The position numbers were made by a program, and so were the translations under genes. From Dactylellina haptotyla (taxonomy: Eukaryota > Ascomycota > Orbiliomycetes > Orbiliales > Orbiliaceae): a DNA stretch of 64,000 nt. The stretch's first letter is position 1, and each line of letters starts with the position of its first letter. The stretch is from contig JAQJAX010000011.1 in assembly GCA_031310005.1 (NCBI GenBank), positions 124,001-188,000 on the forward strand. Direction: 5' to 3'. The notes under the pieces are model-generated. The model was given only the letters and a program-made list of their open reading frames with translations, ran no database searches and was not told the origin of the DNA. Of the stretch, positions 59,501-64,000 are shown piece after piece.

Positions 59501-62500
59501 AAATTTTTATTTCCTGTACTTTAATACCTAATAGGTTTTACTTAAAGCCCTAGTATATTATATTACATAATATAAAGATTTTGACTATACATTAAGCACC
59601 ATTTCAGGCACCCATCATTGTGCTACCCGATAGCGACAAAAAATATTACCGACGATCTTTAAATTAACTTTATTTATTTGATGGTTTTCAATGATGTTGC
59701 TAGTATTAAACTAAATTTTTAATTAGTATAAAAATATACCACACTAAAATTTTATATATTTATTCTCTATTTTGATTACTTAAATATATATATTTATCAC
59801 TAACTTGAACCAATTATGCTAAAACTTAAATTATTAGTATATATTAATAAAACTTATAAGTTATTATATTTTATATAGCATACTAGAATGCATATATGGT
59901 CCCACAATATCTTTAAGCTTGATTTTTTGTTTAACAGGTATATAAATTACCCATTGGTCTTTTGTTTTTTCTTCTAATTTAGTAACTAAACCAAAATTTT
60001 TTTCTAAAACAGATTGAATATATATAACCTCTTTTTTAGAAAATGACCTGGTATGTAGTATAGTTTGATTATATACTGATTTACCGTCGTCATCCATAAT
60101 TCAAAAGGCTAAATCTCTAGCAGTTAATAATTCATCTAAATTATTTGGTATAACTTTAACTTTTTCTTTATAAAATAAATCATAATAATAATTTAAACAA
60201 GGCATAGATAATGTTATAAAATAAATAGATTTAGTTATTTTATTTGAACGTTTATCATTTATTGTTAAAATCACAGGAGTCATAGCTGTTAAATGTTCAA
60301 GTAATTTATATAAACTTTGTAGATATTCTTCTTTTTCAGGATAAGATTGTTCTAAACGTAACCTAGCATTGCTGCTTGCTTTACTTTTTTCTAAAAACCC
60401 GTCTCCTAGAATTATACCTACAAGAGCTTCTTTTTGAATTAAACTCAAAATATATTCTGCTTTATATTGTTTTGTATATTTTATGTTAGAATCATTTCTT
60501 TTAGTTGAATAATTTTTAATATTTACATTTGTTTTAGATATTAAACTATTAGAAAAACTAAGACTATCACTAAATAAACCTAATTTAAATTGTTTAAATT
60601 TTAATTTGTGATTTAATGCAGGTATAGCTAATGGTTCCATTAATTTAGAAAAAACTATTTTTGATGTTATCTCTAAATATTTTACTTTTCCTTCTGATAC
60701 TATTATCGTATCTAAATTATATTTATTTTTTAGAATTTTACATAAATAATTCAAATATTGAATATCTGTTGGAAAAATATAAGCTAATCTGGCTTTTTTT
60801 CCTAAATTTAGACTGCTATTAAGAAAAAATACAGCTAATGCCAACAGTGTTAAATGATTTTCTAAATTACATGGGATTATTTTTATATTTTCTTTGTAGA
60901 ACATATCATATAATCAATTAAAACTAACAAATGTATAACTTTTTATATTATACATATAAAACACTTTATTATTTTCAACTATTATTTTTTTTAAATTAGG
61001 TTTTTTAGGATTACAATAACCTCTTATAGCTAAAAATTTATGAAATCACATTAAATATTCTACATTATTGCCAAATTGTTTAAATATTACCCTTGTTCCT
61101 TTAGAATTATTTGATTTTCTTTTTTCTAATTCTGCATTACCACCTAACATAGCACCTATTATTATAGATATTATGCTTAACTTGTGAGATACAGGCTTTG
61201 ATGAATAAAATCTCTTAATTCCAAAGTTAAAGGTATATTTATTATTTTTAATAATAATTAGATTAAGACATATTAGCATATTTGATCCATTAAGGCATTT
61301 TATAAGGTTACCTTCTCAACCAACAAACATCAGTAAGTAATTATCTGCAGTAACAAGAACCACCATCATGAATGTGAAAAGGCTTAAATAACTAAAGAAA
61401 CGTTGATTATGAGGATCGTGACTCATATAACTGACAGAGTAAAGATGGACTAAGGAAGACACTATTAGAACAGGAAGAAGCATGGAAACGGTCAGTGCGT
61501 CAAAGTGAAAAGCTCAATATATATTTAAAGATTCTGAATCAACTCATCGGAAAAGTTTTATTGAAACAGGTATATTATTAAGGCCTACTTCAATATAAGT
61601 TATAATAGCTAATAGTGTTGTAAGAATAACTAAAGTAGTTGTTATTATTTGTGATCCACTAACTCCAATTTTTCTACCAAAAAACCCGGATAATATTGCA
61701 GATGTGTTTATTCAAAAGCGGGGCATTTTTTGTAGGAACGCCCTATGCAACAGAGCCACGCAAAGCGCGTTACGTTGCTTTTTATCTTTTGTTTCCATTT
61801 TTTACAAAATGGCTCAGACTATGTCTTCGTATTAATTATTTTTTTTTTTTATTTATAAGCTGTAAGTTTATTAAACAGACCAGCATCTATCGCTAATACA
61901 CCCTTCTACATTATTTTACAAATAACGGTACAAAACTAGTATATGCCGATTGTTTAATTTATTAAAGACACGTTTTAACCAAAATATAATGTAAAAATTT
62001 TAATACGCAAGGTATTTAAATCGTTATTCACTTTCTAGTCGTTGAACGTTTTTATTTACTTTTTTCAATCACAAAAAATAAATAAACTTCGCTTCAAATT
62101 GCTTAAAAAAACTTCTTTGAAATTAACCTTGTTTTATACATTGTACGTAACGCAATGGGGCCTAGCCTTTACCCTAATAAAGGTAAAATTATTATTATTA
62201 AAAGATACACTATATATTTTTTATTATTATTATTTTTGCTTAATCTAAGATTGGTTATTGAATGAGCAGTCGCGGAATAACGACGACTATTTTTTGTTAG
62301 ACTTTTAATTTATTCTAATCCTTCTTTTGTAAGATGAGCTTTATTCTTCATTAATTTAGCGATTCGTTAAAAGTATACAAAATCTAAAAATTTATCTCTT
62401 ACGACCGAATTTTTTCAAAGAATGGTATTATTTTTTCTATTACCAGAAAATTTGTTAACTCTACAATAAAATGCACTTTCGTTTGGGTAAATTTTACTAC

Positions 62501-63286
62501 TACCTAAAATTTTTGTTAAATTTATAATTAATTGTTCTCGTTTATGTTGAGTAACTAAAAATCTTAATTGAACAGATTTTTTAAGTTTATAGTTTTTATC
62601 TTTTACAATGCTAATATAAAAACAACCTTCACCTGTGACAAAACCCCCTACCCTTTGAGGATATTTTATTTCCTTATTTGTAACTTCAGGTATTTTTAAA
62701 AGTTTAACATCAAGGAAGGCAGCTTTTAAATTGTCTGTTAATCCCCTATTCATAGAAGCTTTTATCGCTACAAATTTTAATATCCCTTCCAAAGTTAAAT
62801 GATCTTTAGATTAAAAAAATTCAAATGCTTGTTTAAATAAAATAAAATATGCATATTTTTGTATAATAAGATTAAATTTTTCTAAAAATTTTATCAAAAC
62901 TAATACGTCTTTGGTTGATGAAATCTTTAATTTAACGGCATATTCGCTATGTTTTGTAATAGATCCAATACCTTCAAGCGAATTTTGAATTACTTCTAAA
63001 ATAACTTTATCTTTTTCATGTATTCCGATCGAAAACTGAGGACATCGCTTTAGCGATGTTTTACTTTTTAAATATTAGCTAAACCTTAATATGAAAGATC
63101 CCTTCGCATCTATGAAACCAGATATGTAATAAGGGTCTAATTTTATAAATTAAGCGTATTTGTATAATAATTTTTTTTTAAATATATAGTTTTCTTTACG
63201 CTACTACGATTAAATTTATCGTATAAGCTTAAGTAATTTTGCTGCTTTGACCCTAATAAAGGTAAAATTATTATTAATAAGTACAT
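53509..63286 (-). CDS. nad5: NADH dehydrogenase subunit 5, seven exons
   Basis: Exons: 63250-63286, 61310-61698, 59163-59456, 58105-58145, 56599-56840, 55712-55863, 53509-54339. Spliced length 1986 nt, 661 residues, in frame throughout. It begins [20 protein letters not shown], and conserved blocks include [94 protein letters not shown] and [19 protein letters not shown]. The start ATG shares its A with the nad4L stop. The exon 2/3 junction is certain only to a few bases. It is a proton-pumping subunit of complex I. Six introns (735 to 1853 bases) make up most of the locus. Confidence 0.95.
54340..55711 (-). mobile_element. Group I intron 6 of nad5 with dead LAGLIDADG ORF
   Basis: The R-type core translates as VKEQRIDGG at 55490-55520 after MNYRESKLG. 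Downstream (54410-55300) fragments of a LAGLIDADG gene ([17 protein letters not shown]) are broken by stops. Confidence 0.8.
54410..55300 (-). pseudogene. Decayed LAGLIDADG gene in nad5 intron 6
   Basis: [17 protein letters not shown] and a C-terminal [15 protein letters not shown] remain; several stops lie between. Confidence 0.65.
55864..56598 (-). mobile_element. Group I intron 5 of nad5, short ORF relic
   Basis: Core at 56480-56585: sense CTATATGCTGGAACA (P), AATCAGCAGGAAAG (Q) and CTCAACGACCATACG (R). A relic [19 protein letters not shown] at 56035-56095 hints at a former endonuclease gene. A GC palindrome sits at 56400-56428. Confidence 0.78.
56400..56428. repeat. GC palindrome in nad5 intron 5
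   Basis: TATATTATCGCGC and GCGCGATAATATA are perfect inverted arms around GTT. Confidence 0.85.
56841..58104 (-). mobile_element. Group I intron 4 of nad5 with unknown membrane ORF
   Basis: Core: sense GGACAATCAGCAGGAAAC near 57900 and CCTCAAAGACTATACGC near 57815; the S-type AAGATATAGTCTAATCCC is at 56940, after the ORF, so the ORF sits inside the core as an insertion. Inverted GCGCGC arms at 57832-57879. Confidence 0.8.
57251..57715 (-). CDS. Unknown multi-span membrane ORF in nad5 intron 4
   Basis: Open under the code for about 155 codons with no ATG head (a non-AUG start near 57715 or TTG/ATA inside). Three or four hydrophobic helices ([53 protein letters not shown]) surround a Gly/Asn/Ser-rich loop ([20 protein letters not shown]). 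It ends at 57251, but an alternative frame carries on coherently ([20 protein letters not shown]), so a frameshift near the end is likely. It is not a homing endonuclease. Possibly a captured or plasmid gene; the function is unknown. Confidence 0.5.
   Translation of the reverse strand, partial: NNCLITCVFIFTNLQTIDIFLFFLFISFPYFLLIIIFSKFKKLLVKLYDLLLFNYSGLTIQFNLHFFICAFYLLYLNPEFLFLLKYNLYDYFAYETFMDPNIGGQAGFFQNSGNLQPGSGFHNQSGTLTLILLYFMVITILMGITILLTIPNIL
58146..59162 (-). mobile_element. Group I intron 3 of nad5 with decayed LAGLIDADG ORF
   Basis: Core at 58975-59070: sense GGACAACCTGCAGGAAAC (Q) and ATCCTCAGAGACTATACG (R). Exon 3 reads on into the intron for about 55 codons before a stop at 58995. 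Confidence 0.8.
58240..58860 (-). pseudogene. Decayed LAGLIDADG gene in nad5 intron 3
   Basis: The last domain is still readable: [17 protein letters not shown] (altered LAGLIDADG motif) then [19 protein letters not shown] and [18 protein letters not shown]. The upstream half has stops and frame changes. Confidence 0.65.
59457..61309 (-). mobile_element. Intron 2 of nad5 with a double LAGLIDADG gene
   Basis: 1853 bases following VGWEG. The ORF continues the exon 2 frame. Structured sequence 59580-59700 (with GACTATAC and CCCATCATTGTGC) lies 3' of the ORF, consistent with core elements after it. Confidence 0.82.
59864..61309 (-). CDS. Tandem two-unit LAGLIDADG protein fused to nad5 exon 2
   Basis: 482 codons continue from nad5 exon 2 with TGA as Trp. 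The first unit starts after presequence-like [15 protein letters not shown] and shows [39 protein letters not shown] and [20 protein letters not shown]. The second, after [13 protein letters not shown], shows [36 protein letters not shown] and [11 protein letters not shown]. In unit one the acidic residues of both motifs are lost (GGN for GDG, LNSS for MDDD). In unit two they are kept. So this is a head-to-tail fusion of two LAGLIDADG_2 proteins with a dead first unit, perhaps kept for RNA binding. Confidence 0.88.
62171..62197 (-). repeat. Partial copy of nad5 exon 1 inside intron 1
   Basis: 27 nt identical to 63250-63276 (encodes part of IIILPLLG in the real exon). Confidence 0.8.
62300..63150 (-). 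pseudogene. Decayed LAGLIDADG gene in nad5 intron 1
   Basis: Readable: [20 protein letters not shown], then [20 protein letters not shown] (second motif) and [20 protein letters not shown]. Stops and frame changes lie at both ends. Confidence 0.7.
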
Positions 63287-63705
63287 TATTTATATTTTAA
63301 TTTATAATTTTTTTCACTTAATCTGGGCTCAGTAGTACCAAGTATATTAGAAATTGAATAATTTATAACTTCTATTTTTTTTATATTTTTTTTTACAGAT
63401 GTATCAGAAATTGAATAGTTTACAGCAAATGAATCATTACTATAATCTACTGCCACAATTCCTCTCAATCGATAAAATGCTACCAATATTCCTAACCCTA
63501 TAGCTGATTCTGCACCAGCTATAGCTATAATATAAACAGCAAAAGTCTGTCCAATTATATCGCCAAAATTAAAAGAATTTATCAATATCAAGTATGTAAT
63601 AGATAATAACATTATTTCTATTGATATTAACATTAATATTATATTCTTTCTATTTAATACAAAACCAAATATACCAACCAAGAACAGTAACAGGGACAAA
63701 TTCAT
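63286..63705 (-). CDS. nad4L: NADH dehydrogenase subunit 4L with C-terminal extension
   Basis: MNLSLLLFLVGIFGFVLNRK, then NIILMLISIEIMLLSITYL and GQTFAVYIIAIAGAESAIGL are classic NAD4L, with the conserved Glu residues. Family proteins usually stop soon after YRLRGxxA (about 89 residues). Here the frame goes on for about 48 polar residues (NYSISDTSVKKNIKKIEVIN) to a TAA whose last base is the A of the nad5 ATG. That overlap is typical and supports the extension as real. It contains an internal repeat, VNYSISDTS and INYSISNIL. Confidence 0.95.
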   Translation of the reverse strand: MNLSLLLFLVGIFGFVLNRKNIILMLISIEIMLLSITYLILINSFNFGDIIGQTFAVYIIAIAGAESAIGLGILVAFYRLRGIVAVDYSNDSFAVNYSISDTSVKKNIKKIEVINYSISNILGTTEPRLSEKNYKLKYK

Positions 63706-64000
63706 TATTTATTTTTATCTAGACTATAAACAATGATAAATTTTATAATTAATCTTATTGAAATTTGAACAATTTTACATTATGTATTTTATAAATATTA
63801 TAAGCTTAGCTAAACCTACGCTTTAGTATATGCTACGCTACCTACTATAAATATGAAACACCTAGTTCCTGTTAATATATTAGATATTTTAATTTTTAAT
63901 AATGGATATTTTAATAAATTAAAAATTTTGTTTTAATATCTTAAAATTAAATAATTTATACATAAATTTTTTTATTTAAAATTATAATAATAAAATAATG
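63706..64000. other. AT-rich spacer upstream of nad4L
   Basis: No gene seen. It contains the nad4L leader and a small stem near 63808-63836. Confidence 0.5.

Larger units (their letters stand above)
61699..63249 (-). mobile_element. Intron 1 of nad5 with dead LAGLIDADG ORF
   Basis: 1551 bases between PLLG(S) and (S)ILSGFFG. It holds a decayed LAGLIDADG gene (62300-63150), GC clusters (61700-61765, 62145-62170) and a 27-nt copy of nad5 exon 1 at 62171-62197. Confidence 0.78.

Noticed and set aside
61696-62248. Plus-strand ORFs in nad5 intron 1
   Set aside because: They are antisense to intron sequence, one arising from GC clusters, with no motif or leader.

Overview
This window is part of a fungal mitochondrial genome. 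It is very AT-rich, UGA is read as Trp (a trnW with anticodon UCA is present, and TGA falls at conserved Trp positions in cox2, nad4, nad5, nad6 and the plasmid-type genes), and it carries rnl, rns, atp8, atp9, cox2, nad4, nad4L, nad5, nad6 and 17 tRNA genes. The nad4L stop overlaps the nad5 start by one base, as is usual in fungi. The lineage cannot be fixed from this sequence alone.

All standard mitochondrial genes lie on the minus strand. From low to high coordinates: a tRNA cluster (1-1629); rnl, about 11 kb with four recognisable introns or intron-like inserts plus one in the 5' domain (about 1990-13350); eight tRNAs (14277-16956); rns with two introns (20530-23235); atp9 with two introns (35518-36428); tRNAs Cys(?), Tyr, Met, His (39008-39664); nad4; atp8; an orphan membrane ORF; cox2 with three introns; an orphan acidic membrane protein; nad6 with one intron; nad5 with seven exons; and nad4L. 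The introns hold GIY-YIG and LAGLIDADG homing endonuclease ORFs in every state from intact to badly decayed.

About 19-34 kb is an accessory island. Part of it is coded on the plus strand: a single-subunit (T7/kalilo-type) RNA polymerase, an unknown 307-residue protein with the same upstream box, an RNase III-domain protein with a C-terminal membrane anchor, and a second module headed by a tRNA-like element. Minus-strand ORFs in the island share N-termini or tails with these. It looks like one or more integrated mitochondrial plasmids.

The most striking feature is a roughly 25-base element, sense form ATTCAACCTTTGTTGTTGTT followed by CC and a T run. It sits just 3' of almost every protein-coding cluster, always in the sense orientation and on both strands, often followed by a hairpin and T tract. 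It is a candidate mRNA 3'-end or termination signal shared by host and plasmid-derived genes. Other points of note are an 11-nt atp9 microexon, a duplicated atp8 leader in front of an orphan ORF, a tandem (double) LAGLIDADG protein in nad5, and sibling introns shared by rns and atp9.
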